From Dactylorhiza incarnata (lineage: Eukaryota > Streptophyta > Magnoliopsida > Asparagales > Orchidaceae), in the NCBI GenBank assembly GCA_033032865.1, contig JAWHQI010000170.1:431001-495000 (forward strand): a DNA stretch of 64,000 nt. Reading direction: 5' to 3'. The notes under the pieces are model-generated. The model did not search any database. It was not told where the DNA came from and saw nothing but the letters and a program-made list of their open reading frames with translations. Of this stretch, positions 1-10,601 are shown piece by piece (the first letter of the stretch is position 1; every line of letters starts with the position of its first letter). The position numbers were made by a program, and so were the translations under genes.

Positions 1-162
1 TTGTTTCGCTTCAATTATCTAAGTGTAATTTAATTATTTATTGGTATGATTTGATCCCTTCGTCAGATTTTGCATGTGTGCCGCATTTAGCCGTTAAGAC
101 GAATCGAGTTATTTCCACGACACTTCACTTAGGGTTGCATTCTAGTATCCTACCCTACATCA
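1..162 (+). mobile_element. 3' end of a Ty3/gypsy 5' LTR (cut by window edge)
   Basis: The first ~150 bases recur, diverged, at about 3860-3996 (shared stretches include GATTTTGCATGTGT and ATTTCCACGACACTTCAC). The left copy ends ...CCCTACATCA, two bases before a tRNA-Met type primer-binding site, so it is the end of a 5' LTR and the copy near 3.9 kb is the matching 3' LTR. The start of this LTR lies outside the window. Confidence 0.75.
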
Positions 163-164
163 GT

Positions 165-176
165 TGGTATCAGAGC
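165..176 (+). promoter_or_regulatory. Primer-binding site (initiator tRNA-Met type)
   Basis: TGGTATCAGAGC lies two bases after the LTR end. This is the standard plant LTR-element priming site complementary to the 3' end of initiator tRNA-Met. It fixes the orientation of this element as plus. Confidence 0.85.
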
Positions 177-1778
177 TCAAGGTTTGGGCCACATTTATAT
201 ACATAGTGGTAGGTCATATAGAGTTGATAGGTCATCCATGGCTAGTCATAGTGATCATTCGACACTGTTTTATGGTAATAGGATCCAGAGTCTGTATATG
301 CTTGATCCCATAGAGCTCCTCATCCTATTTTGTTGATCATCCTCGTTAGTTGCCGCACATTCGTAGAGATCACGTCTACTCTCTGACACAATTTGAGTCT
401 ATTAAGAGCGACCACTTAAATGAATACCAAGAGCCCTATAAAGGTCACCATCATCAGGATAACATCACAGGTAGAGACCATCCTAGTTCCGAAAACGGAG
501 ATGTCGGAAGTCGAATTTCAGCGAGTAGTTCTTGATTGATTTGGTCGCATGAATGCTCATTTTGATAGCCCGAGGAATGCCTTAGGAGGAATCAATAGGA
601 CAAAGCATAATGGTTTAGGACAAGCCATCGATACGTCTAGTAGCGCTCTTACTGACATGATAGACCCGACACCTGATTTTCATTCATCTCATCTTGATGA
701 GACTCAGTTCCCACTTGATTTTGGAGTTGAGTCCAATCATGACCATATGTTACAGGTAGAGAGCGACATTAGTATGACTAGTGAGTATGGTCAAGAGAGT
801 GAAGACAAGCGGCCCGGTGATACAGTGATGGTATCTTCATCCTCTAGACTTCATTTAGACCCAGCTTCCCCTTCGGCTAGAGATCCAATCCTCGACACTT
901 TACCTATTAGCCCACTTTCGAGTATGGGCTTTTCCCACTCTTCCCTTATCATCGTCCTGAGTCACATCACGACTGAGAGCCTAGTGTTGCTCTCGTGGTG
1001 ACCGCCTCACCCATTTTTGGGAACACTACCCCTTACGATGGTGCGCACCTTGAGGACCATGATTCTGCTTGGGATTCTTTGACAAGTCCCCCAGTTGGGC
1101 CTGATGAGCCACTGCGTCCTTGTGAGGATGAGATTCAGGTGAGCGACTCATTTACGAGTATCGAGTTATTGACTTCTCTTCAATTATCGCCCCTGATTTT
1201 ACCTCAGAGAGTGGATCTTGAGCGTAACATCAAGTATGTAGGACTTTCCTTAAACACATGCGAGCATACTTTCGATGATTCAAGAGTCTATCATCTGACC
1301 ACTCATACTCTTGATAAGTTTTGGAACACATTGTTTGCTGACCCACCAGATGAGGTCATTCTTGTGAGGGGTACTCACCAAACACTTGAGTCACATTCGG
1401 ACGACAGTGTCTATGGTTTCACTCAAGTGATCGCCACACTAGCAACAAATTTTCACACATGTCTCATGGTGAACCCTCTCATGTGTCATGTTCCCTGAGA
1501 AACATTTGACACTTTATGAGCCATATTTGGGTGTTGATGTCTCATGCAGTCATTTGGATACTTGTCGCACACTCGATGAGTTTTTCTACACTCCACCGAA
1601 AGAGCCTCTTGATAAGTCACCCCATTTTAGAGATAGTCAGGTCATTGTCAAACTTTCCCCTAGAGAGTGTGTCGTGTTCAATTTGCATCATTTGTATCAT
1701 TTGCATTATTTGAATGAGTCTGTTGAGTCACGTGTTCATCATTTGCATGGTTACATGAGTCGGTCCGACGGAGGATAA
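177..1778 (+). other. Internal region of a pol-deficient gypsy element with unrecognised open frames
   Basis: Where gag and pol are expected there are three successive open frames, roughly 549-1001, 995-1498 and 1488-1778, in different phases. The predicted proteins are acidic and rich in Ser, Asp and His. They contain no zinc knuckle, protease DSG/DTG, RT YxDD or integrase motif that I can see. The composition and overlapping ends suggest one older frame broken by indels. I do not recognise the product. It could be a captured non-retroviral sequence or a strongly diverged gag. The region leads directly into an integrase tail, so most of pol is missing. Confidence 0.4.
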
Positions 1779-2066
1779 ATACTGGTAATAAATCTTATAA
1801 ATCTCTTGCAGATAACCACGGGAAGGAGCAGGTATTTAAAGAAGGTGAGCACGCGATGGTGCGAAAAAATTCGTGTTGGGGACCTGCTAAAAATTAGAGC
1901 ATCAGGCGAATGGGTCCCTATACAATCATGAAAAGAATCAGAGCAAATGCCTACAAGCTTAATATCCTTAAGAGTATGGATATTCATCCCATATCTAATG
2001 TTGAGAACTTAACGTCATGCTACGAGCCTCCCAAGTATGAGGACCCGTATTGTGGAAACCTCATGG
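1779..2066 (+). pseudogene. Ty3/gypsy integrase C-terminal tail remnant
   Basis: Translation gives the typical post-integrase segment: a stretch like KSLADNHGKEQVFKEGEHAMV, then, after frame changes and a stop near 1890, GPYTIMKRIRANAYKLNI and HPISNVENLTSCYEP. In intact gypsy polyproteins this corresponds to the 'F..GD.V.V ... GPF.I......NAY.ldLP......FNV.DL' block at the end of integrase. Only this end of pol remains. The following frame to about 2349 has no recognised similarity. Confidence 0.65.
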
Positions 2067-2450
2067 TTACACCCTACCCAATCCTGAGTCCCAACGGCCT
2101 TTGGTTCAGTCGCTTATGGATTCACCGTATGCACCAGAGATGGCACCGGCAGTACCATCACATCATTGGACTCTTGAGAACATTACCGATACCGTGGCTC
2201 ACGCGTGCGTAACTGCGTCTGAAGTGCAGACACAGGAGTACCATTGGAGTGAATGCCCCACCATCGACGATACTTGGACGACCTCCAATGAACAACATCG
2301 ATTTTACCTGGCATACACAGAGAGGATTTTGATCTCTATTCATCAGTAGATGAATTCTTTAAAGCCTGGGAGAATGATGGGAAACGGCGGCACAAAGCCG
2401 CGATGGAGCACGAGTTTTGGGCCCGTTCGGGGCCGATTGACCACCTATCA

Positions 2451-3115
2451 TATTTAGCATCTCCAGATCGACGATCCGACTCCGAGAATGCATCCGGATT
2501 TTTGTTTACATGTTTTTCATATATTACTTTATTATTTTCATAGTATATTTAGCGAAATCGGGCACTTGACACTCTTGGCCAATCATAGTCATTAATGTTA
2601 TGATGCCCTAATGCTGTATTTTTATAAATAGGAGTAAGGGGCAACCATCTTGTTCATTGCTGGTTTGGGGGAAAAGGAATACCCAGAATCCGACGATCTT
2701 TTGTGGTGCAACAACGTGAAGCCCTAAGGTGGCCTCCTTAGGTTTGTATCTTTATTTTCCCTTGCATCCCCTTCCACCATCAATATTTAGCATCTCCGGA
2801 TCGACGATCCGACTCCGAGAATGCATCCAGATTTTTGTTTACATGTTTTCATATATTACTTTATTATTTTCATAGTTTATTTAGCAAACTCGGGCACTTG
2901 ACACTCTCGGTCAATCATAGTCATTAATATTAGGATGTCATAATGTTGTATTTTTATAAATAGGAGTAAGGGGGCAGCCAACTTGTTCATTGTTGATTTT
3001 GGAGAAAAGGAATACTCAGAATCCGGTGATCTTTTGTCGTGCGACAACGCGAAACCCTAAGGTGGCCTCCTTAGGTTTGTATCTTTATTTTCCCTTGCAT
3101 CCCCTTCCACCATCA
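2451..3115 (+). repeat. 333-bp tandem duplication of the LTR promoter region
   Basis: Two adjacent units, 2451-2783 and 2784-3115, both start TATTTAGCATCTCC and both end CCCTTCCACCATCA. They differ at scattered positions. Each carries the TATA-like box, so the LTR has two potential start regions. Confidence 0.85.
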
Positions 3116-3426
3116 CCCGCTACTGTATTTCCCATGTTTATTTTCATTATCGTGAGTCCGGTCTAGAAAGCCCGTGAATCTTTTCTCAGCAAACGGTCTC
3201 CCCAGTTTCATTATTTCGCGATACCGCTGCTTCTCATTTACCGTGAATCCTCCAAATAATTTTCTCACAACCTGATTCCACGAAGCCTAAAATCCTCCTC
3301 CTAAAAGCCAACCTACCTACCGTGACTCTTACACAGTAGCGCCTCCACTGTCTAAAGAGGATCATGTGTATCCTACCTAGCCTCCTCCAGATCGCCTCTA
3401 CCTCCTACAGAAATCCCCTGCCTTTC

Positions 3427-3560
3427 CCGTGAATCACCACATCCAAAAATTTCCCCCTGGCATTCCCGTGAATTCCCACATCCAAAAATCCTCCCCTTGC
3501 CTTTCTCGTGAATCCCCACATCCAAAAATCTCCCCTGTCTTTTCCCGAGAATCTCCATAT
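3427..3560 (+). repeat. Minisatellite inside the LTR
   Basis: Three to four units of about 40 bp share CCGTGAAT..CACATCCAAAAAT followed by a C-rich stretch. No gene is seen in 3116-3850; the short minus-strand open frame over it is a by-product of the repeat. Confidence 0.7.
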
Positions 3561-3998
3561 ACAACACTCTGATTCCAGTCATCATATAGAATCCACCTCC
3601 TCCTGAACAACCACCAATCACCCGTGAATCACCGGATCTCCACGATACGACCTCCCTTTACATTATGAGTATTATTTTGTATTGTGGATCTTGTTTTCCT
3701 TAATAATACATGTTGTGATAATTATGTTTGGGTGAATATCTTGAATTGTGGGTGTTTGTGCTAGATTATTAGGTGAATTGTAGGATTTATTCGCCGTGCA
3801 CTCTTGTTTTAGCTCTCTATGTGGAGGAAAAACTAACTTGCTTAAATAATTATTTTGCCTCACTTCAATTATCTAAGTGTGATTTAAATAATTAATACTA
3901 TGATTTGATCTTTCCGTCAGATTTTGCATGTGTAGCATTTAGCCCTTCAAAAAATCGAATTATTTCCACGACACTTCACCTAGGGTTGGCATTCTAAT

Positions 3999-4797
3999 TG
4001 TTAGAACAGGGAAACCGGCTCGCAAAAATTCGAACTAAGGGGTAGCCCGAGGTTATTGATCACGCGGTTTAACTCCACAGATCTAATGGCAAGAGCGAAA
4101 AAACACAAATAAGGGTTGGCTTGCCTATAAATAAGACCCACGTGTTGTAGCGAGGAGGTCCCGCCACGCGCCCAGAAATTTTTAGGAACATTTTCTCCTA
4201 AAACCAAATTTGAGTTCGAGAGTTCGGCACTCGGAAGGCACGGATTTGGCAGATAGGAACCATGGAGGGGGCAATGTGCCTTTCCTTTGTGCCCTGGGGG
4301 TCCTATTTATAGGCAATCCAAAAAAAGTACATGGTCTGCGAATACCCCACCCCCCTTTATGAGATATGCGATATATGTTTCCCGTGCGACCTTACTCCTG
4401 GAGGCCTCTAGAAGAGGCGAGCTGATTGGGAGCGCTTCAGGTGATGTCACCTAACTGGAGCTTCATTTTAGCGAGGTCGTCGAGCTAGAGGCCGACTGAG
4501 AGAAGAGCTCGTCGGCGAGCTCAGAGGGAGCTTGCTAACGGGATGTATGAGTCTGCGCGTCTGGAAGAGAGCTCATTGGTGAACTTTAGGTCATAAGGAG
4601 ACGTGAATATGTGATCTGGAGAGCCCAAAAGGAGCTCGCCAGCTAACCAATTTACAGAAATGGCGAGCTACAGATGAGCTCCAATTGTCCTTGATGACGC
4701 CCTTCATTCTGGTGAATGGTAAACCTTCGGAGGTCTAGGGGGCCAATAAATAGGCTCGGTCCCCCCTCATCGAATACGGGTTGTACACAATCTCCGC
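3999..4797 (-). mobile_element. Tat-type LTR (3' LTR of a truncated minus-strand element)
   Basis: It begins TGTTAGAACAGG and ends near GGGTTGTACA on the plus strand. It has the same organisation as the LTRs at 38610-39236 and 51376-52004: ACTCGGAAGGCAC-type blocks, a CTATTTATAGGC box (TATA on the minus strand, about 4308) and an end at GTTGTACA followed by CAATCTCCGCTCTTTG. That purine-rich tract on the minus strand fits a polypurine tract. The LTR interrupts the LTR to its left. Confidence 0.65.
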
Positions 4798-5330
4798 TCT
4801 TTGTGAGTTCGCTTAGAGCTCTAAAAGAACCATCCAAACCTTATTCAACGAACTACGATTTGCCGAGCTAAGGGGTCCTCATCCCGCGGGAAGGACCGAG
4901 GTGGCGCCTCCTCGAAGCCTGGCAAGCATGGTGGGTCTCGACGCTATCACGGTTCCCGAGGAAACCATCCCGATTACAAGGACACTAGACCTCGCCATAA
5001 CTCTCCTCGTCGGAGTGACGAAGCCTCAGATCACCGCCGAGGTAGGTGACCAGAACTTAGTTACTCTTGTCGAGTAGATGATTTGCACAAAAGATAACCT
5101 TTTAAACCCTTCTCAGGTATGGCTCCTCTGGTGGAGCCGCCTCGACGTCATGCCACCTCACCAGCCAGCGAGATCTTTGCTAACCTGGGAGACTCTTTTG
5201 GCGAGTTCAGAACACGCATAATCGCCATGTTCGCTTCGCACGATATGCAGTTGAAGACTTAGGCTACAAGTGAGTTGAATCGTCGCTTGATCGCGATAGA
5301 ATCTCGACTGAACGCAAGGTTATTAGGATC
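4798..5330 (+). pseudogene. Remnant of a Tat antisense gene (aORF1-like)
   Basis: Plus-strand translation gives a Pro/Arg/Ser/His-rich segment containing HNSPRRSDEASDHRRGR, then a plausible intron (GTAGGT ... TTCTCAG, about 5043-5116) and an ATG-led exon beginning MAPLVEPPRRHATS. The same order (HNSPRRS block, intron, next exon) occurs in the larger Tat element at 40110-40340. Both lie next to the 3' LTR and run antisense to where pol would be. The sequence is cut off at about 5330; the rest of this element is absent. Confidence 0.5.
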
Positions 5331-7640
5331 GAGATCCTAAGTGGGATCATTTTGCGGGTGGATCAGATCAAATCGTAGGGTCAGATCGAGGATCGTAAGA
5401 TCCTACAACATTCATAAATTAAAACTTCAAATATGAAATTGAATTTTGCATCATCCAATAACAAACAATCAACACAAAAAACTATAAAACTAACCAGTAG
5501 TTGAATAATTATATCAAAACGAAGTAAATGAACTGAACCAAAAAGTAATAAGAACTCGGCAGTCGGCAGAGACGTCTCTATGTGGCGGTCAGAAAGAGCG
5601 GGAACTCGACGAAGACATCGCTAGTTGGCAGTAGGAGCTCGCAGGGATGCAAAGACGAGAGAAATAGGGTTTCGCTTTCGCAGACACAGAGGCACGGGTC
5701 GTGAGTTGGGACTCAGAAGCGAAGCGTAATAAAATCGGGCAGCTAAATGTGTTATGGAATATGCTAGAGATTTTCAAAATAGCATCTAATAAAAGCAAAA
5801 CAGGGTTTATCTCTCAAGTGATCAATCATGATAAACAATGAACAATTTTAAACTGAATTATCTACTAAAAGACTTTATTACCACAAAATCTATAAGCCAA
5901 GGAGATGTCTGACACACATTTCTGTCGAGCAACAATTGTTGTTGGACCTCCCAATGATGGAATCCAAAAAAAAACTTCTGTCAACATACCTTGATCTTGA
6001 AAATAGATTGTCTTTGGTAACCAAAAATGAGAAGGTAGCATAATTATTGGGTAAGAAAAATCATGATTTAGATTACCCATCATTCATCTCATTGGCTACA
6101 TTTGAAGGAGCTGTTAGAAAATTTTCTCCAATAATAATACAGGCCAATCCACACCGGTATTGTTGCCAAAGTTGGAAAACATTATGTCGACTATTAGAAT
6201 AAACTAATTAGCAAGTCCGTGCGTACAAACCTGCTAATGGAGAAGAAGCATAAAAAATCGCAAAAAGAAGAGGCTATTTTCATTTATGGCTTTTAAATTA
6301 TATCCTATTATCAAACCACCATACTTCTTTCAGGGATGTCCTACATCCCTTGTCAATCTTAACAATGGACCTACTTATGATTAAAATAATCTTTGATGAA
6401 GAACTAACTCACCCAGCAAAAAAAACAGGAGCAGAAGATAATCAACATTTTTCTTAAATTTTTTGATTGGGGAAATACATCAGGCATGTCCAGTGCATGA
6501 AAAAGTAAAGAGAACATTGAAAAAATTAGCAGGGGTTAAGGAAAACAGTTCATTGCAATTAAAATCATGCAAGAAGAGACAATACATACTGCGCCTTCTC
6601 ATTCAAAATCAATAATTTTCAACATGTGAGCAATCAGGACATTGCGATTTGGAAGGGAATTTGAGAATGTATAAACAAAAGTTTAAACATAAATGAATTT
6701 CTTTCAACAGGCTGCCAATTGCCATCATATAATCCAAGTCTCATTCAAAACCAATACTAATTAGCAATCACTTCATTAAAATTGTGAAGAAATCAAATCA
6801 TGTGTATGCTTATAAGTTTGTGTAATGATCTAGATGTTGAAAATTATGCACCGTCGTGTACAAAAATTGACCAGAACCAACCAAATTCGCATTAAACAGA
6901 AGAAAAAACAGAGCTTACATAATCACAATCAAAGACGAAAATATAAACACTTTATACACGATCGAAACATGTATTACTCGCCGTATTGAGCGATGTATGT
7001 TGAATCTGACGGGGAATGGAGAGGTTGTAGGAGAGATGATTTCTCCCCTGCAGATAGAGTAAATATACGTTTGTAGGGAATCGACGAATGGTGAGAATCA
7101 GATGGGTTTTACAACAATAGAAATTGAGCAGATGCTTACTTGTCGGGGTCCCAGTTGATGTAAATAGAGCGAAATAAAGCCGTGATAGTTGATTAGCGTA
7201 ACTCTGAGTTGCGATGAGTGAAAATGTGGTAGTGGTGAGAGTTGATTGCGTCTGGGGCTTGGATCTTCGAGGGTGTGGCGGATGTATCAGTGGTGGAGAA
7301 GGACCGGAAATCTGTCGAGGCGGACGCATAGAAGAGAAGCCGCTCCTTGTGTCGGGGCGGGTGCAGAGAAGAGAATCCACTCCTGGAAATGCTTCGTGTA
7401 AGCCCAGGGAGCAGAGGGTTTGCGAAGAGGAAGCTAGGGTTGCGAAAGCCCGGATACACTGAGATCGGGGAAAGCGAATGGCGTGGAATCGAAATGAGCC
7501 AACCGCTATTCAAATTAAAGCGAAAACGGGAATCACGGGGGATGAATCAACGGTCCAGATTCTCCCAATGTCTTTATAATTCTATAAAATTCGAATCCAT
7601 CAGAATAGTAGTGGTTCGATAATAGTTCTAGTCTTAGATT
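5331..7640. other. AT-rich stretch, no gene recognised
   Basis: It begins with a cluster of GATC-containing inverted motifs (AGGATCGAGATCCTAAG ... AGGATCGTAAGATCCTAC, 5330-5400) that may be the end of a transposable element. After that come short, stop-interrupted frames. A minus-strand frame at 7193-7513 is Ser/Pro/Arg-rich and has no domain I recognise. A 73-codon minus frame at 5865-6083 also gives no recognisable domain. I see no RNA gene here. Confidence 0.35.
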
Positions 7641-7988
7641 GATGTATTTATGCATATATTATGAAAAAAAAACGCTAAATTTTAACCAATTGTTTTGTAC
7701 TATTTTTTTGTCACGGCAAAAAATCGTTGTTAATACTTATGTATTTGCCACAAATTAGAAATTGTGGCTAAAATATTAGCTACAAATTAGGCAATCGTGA
7801 CTAATATTATCTTATTAGTCACGAATTCGATCAACAGTGGCTAATATTTTTTTCTCCACGAATTAGGCATCTGTGACTAGTATTACTTATTAGCCACGAA
7901 TTAGGACCGCGATTAATATTTAACTATTAGCCACGATTTTTGACCCGTGGCAAAAAAAGTGTGGTTAAAAGTCATTTTTCTAGTAGTG
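7641..7988. mobile_element. CACTA-like non-autonomous element end with subterminal repeats
   Basis: The right end reads CTAGTAGTG, i.e. CACTACTAG.. on the minus strand, the usual terminus of plant CACTA (En/Spm) elements. Inside are many direct and inverted copies of a short module, TTAGCCACGAATTAG / GTGGCTAATATT, typical of CACTA subterminal repeats. The left side shows the partner motif TTTGTCACGGCAAAAAATCG near 7710, but no clean CACTA start, so the left terminus looks degraded. No transposase is present. Confidence 0.6.
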
Positions 7989-9250
7989 TCATTTTTAACG
8001 TTGATGAACACATATAGTGCAAGAGCCTAAATAACAAAATTTAAGCAGAATATCCACTCAGCAATGACCAAAATCGTTGTTTCTTACACATTTTGGAACT
8101 TGGGCGTTCCATGCTTAGTGATTTTTTCTGTTTACGACTATCAGAGCATGTGTTTCACATGTGTAAGCATTTTAGTGATGAGTGACCAAGTGCTTTTTGG
8201 TCTCTATTCTCTCAAATATGCCTTTAATGGAAATGAATTTAGTGGTTACTCATACAAGAATACGAATGTTAAGTGAATGATTTGGGCATTACCATAGCTT
8301 AGATGTTCACCGCCTTAGTATTTTGGTGAGTATTGTGAGCCTTCGTGGCCACTCTTATGTGAAAACGGCTAGTTGGATGCAAAGTTATGGTCTTTAAAAT
8401 GTGAAATTTGTTGTAGTGCTCCACATGACAATACAGTAAATGAACGTAGATGATGTCAAATCTTTAGCGACCTATTAATTTGAATCGTTGGTTTATCTAT
8501 ATGCCATGTGAAAATTAATTTTGACTCGTCAAAAAAAGAGCATAAGCATTACGATTAATTAAATTACCCATACACTTGGTGGTATGACCTCGATGGGCGC
8601 AAGCGAGCGCAGAAGTTCATACTTAAGATTGATGATAGGTAATAACACGATATGTTGATAGCAATGGTGAACCTAGACTCATGTGAATTGATTTTGGTGT
8701 GATAAACTCCCCGTAGTAGAATGTGATGACATGACCTGCGATTCAAATCAATATTGTAAATTGTCATCTTGAATATACGATTATACCCTTATAATGAAAT
8801 ATTGATATCGTTGCTATATTAATGTTTTTTGAGTACGTGACAAAAAGGAAACAATTACCTCGAGGTAGGATAAGATCGATGAATCCCTCCTAATTGAATA
8901 TGAATAACATGTAATATGTGAGCACACTTGGTGGGACTACCCATGTGATATTGAGTTCGAACACATTTGTAGTTGTGTGTTACCTGCAGAGTTCAAATTT
9001 TGAGTGGTCTTGTAGGACCTTATTTCTGAATGAGTTAGATATACACTCGAAATGCGAGTAGATGCAATAGCACGTGCAACATGTTTGAATAAATATTTGA
9101 GTATGTGCTTTTGGGTGTGAATGTTGGAACAGGTTGAGGTGAGGCACACCCACATCGTGTAGTACAGCAGGAAAAGTCAGATCTTTAGAATGACCATCGT
9201 TTATCGGCAGGAAAAGTCAGATATATTGGAACGGCCGTCGTTCCACTCCA
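7989..9250. other. Non-coding stretch, nothing recognised
   Basis: AT-rich, with only short open frames on both strands and no motif I can assign. A short direct repeat (GCAGGAAAAGTCAGAT) occurs at about 9167 and 9207 just before the gag remnant. This may be untranslated or LTR sequence of the gypsy element that follows. Confidence 0.35.
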
Positions 9251-10100
9251 TTGCAAGAAATTATCACAGATAGTGAAACTGAAATAGCGGTGATGGAAGA
9301 TCAGTGCATCGGTGCGACTGTTAGTGTGACACCCATTTCTTTGGCAACTGCACACATGTCTGTTATTGAAGGGACAACCGACGAAACTCGTGACGGGGCG
9401 ACTTACTTCTTTGAATTGCCATCCACCTATGTTTAGTGGTGTCGAGTCACCCGCTTATGCTCAGGATTGGTTGGAAGGGTTAAAGACCTAATTTTGGTCT
9501 TATGGGTTTCGTTGGAGCTGATGGTCACTCTCGTCTCCTTTGCACTGTTTGGGGAGGCTAAGAGATGGTGAAAAGAGGAGTGTCAGAGACGTTTTTTCCC
9601 GACACCCATGATCTCAAATCCCTATGGAATAGTTTTATGAGGCGTTTTGGGAACGCTTTGTACCGACAACTAATTGCCTCATACTGCGAGAAGACTTTTT
9701 GATGTTGAGGTAAAAGGAGTTGTTTGTGGAGGCTTATCTCCAAGAGTTTTGCAATTGAGTTGCTATGCGGAGAACATCCTGGTGAGTGATGAGGACAAAT
9801 CTCATTTTTTAAGGGATTGCATGATGATTGGAAGGCCCTTTTGCGCGCATCGGCATCTATCAGTTTCCCCAATTTTGCTTCAAGCATCCCGTAATTTTGA
9901 GTTTAGCACTCGACGGATGCAGAGTGAGGCGGAATAAGCGTTTGAAAGAAATAGATTGTTAGTTGTTGAATTGAAAAGAGCGCATGTCTTTGAAGAATCC
10001 AAGGCCGAGTGCTCAAGGGATTCAAAGAAGAGGCAGAAGTTACTCATTGTTTGCTTTATTTGTGGCCGTCAAGGCCACGTCGCTCGTGGATGCTAATCTT
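9251..10100 (+). pseudogene. Ty3/gypsy gag remnant with CCHC zinc knuckle
   Basis: Frames read with shifts give RDGATYFFELP, then a block resembling 'FSGVESPAYAQDWLEGLK' (about 9430-9490), the usual start of the plant gypsy gag core. The end, 10040-10096, encodes CFICGRQGHVARGC, a CX2CX4HX4C zinc knuckle, directly followed by a stop. Several stops and frameshifts lie between, so no gag could be made. No protease or RT follows, so this is a truncated copy. Confidence 0.65.
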
Positions 10101-10497
10101 AGCCCCTGAGAAAGTAGCAGTGATGACCGCTATTATTTTCCTTTTTTTGTAAAGTATCATGTATTATGTGTTAAACTTATATCATCTTTTATGTTGGATT
10201 CTTTTTGGAGCTTGGTTCATCCTCCTCTTTTATGACTCTTGTAAGTGAGTCAGTTATCGATGACTTGGTAGTCTTGCTTGTGGTGTGATGCGGTCATGGC
10301 AAGGATACCACGATCGTACAAGTAATAAATAAAATGGGAAGTACTGAGTATCGAACTCACGTGGAACACGGCGGGGGTGAAGTAATCTTTTGAGAAAGAC
10401 TTGAGATAGAAGTCTTGGCGTAAACTTTTATCGTAAACGGGGGTTTGCTAACAATTATTGCAAGAAAATAAATCTAAACTAAAATGCGTGTCGCAAG
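10101..10497. other. Probable non-coding retroelement sequence
   Basis: This stretch follows the gag remnant and leads into a minisatellite. It has no open frame of note. The sequence continues beyond the SIRE-like element at 20106, so 10101-10601 and 19996 onward were contiguous before that insertion. Confidence 0.4.
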
Positions 10498-10601
10498 AAC
10501 CGCTTCGCTCCTTCGCGGGTCGCCTTCCACCACTTCGCTCCTCCGCGGGTCGCCTTCATCCGCATCGCACCTCCGTGAGTCGCCAACCTCTGCTTCACAC
10601 C
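10498..10601. repeat. GC-rich minisatellite, left half
   Basis: Imperfect units of about 30 bp built on CTCCGCGGGTCGCC plus AACCTCTGCTTCGCAC. The same repeat resumes at 19996-20100 on the other side of the SIRE-like element, whose target duplication ACACC lies within a unit. The array was therefore the insertion target. Confidence 0.75.

Larger units (their letters stand above)
2431..3998 (+). mobile_element. 3' LTR of the left gypsy element (left boundary uncertain)
   Basis: The right end matches the LTR fragment at 1-150 and is interrupted at about 3998 by a Tat-type LTR beginning TGTTAGAACAGG. It contains two TATA-like TTTTTATAAATAGG boxes (about 2620 and 2952) because its promoter region is tandemly duplicated. 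The exact left boundary cannot be fixed because the matching 5' LTR start is outside the window. Confidence 0.55.

Noticed and set aside
5331..5410. GATC-rich inverted motifs as a complete MITE
   Set aside because: No matching second terminus or target duplication could be found.
7193..7513. Overlapping open frames on both strands as a host gene
   Set aside because: No domain, no splice-consistent continuation; GC-rich stretch simply lacks stops.
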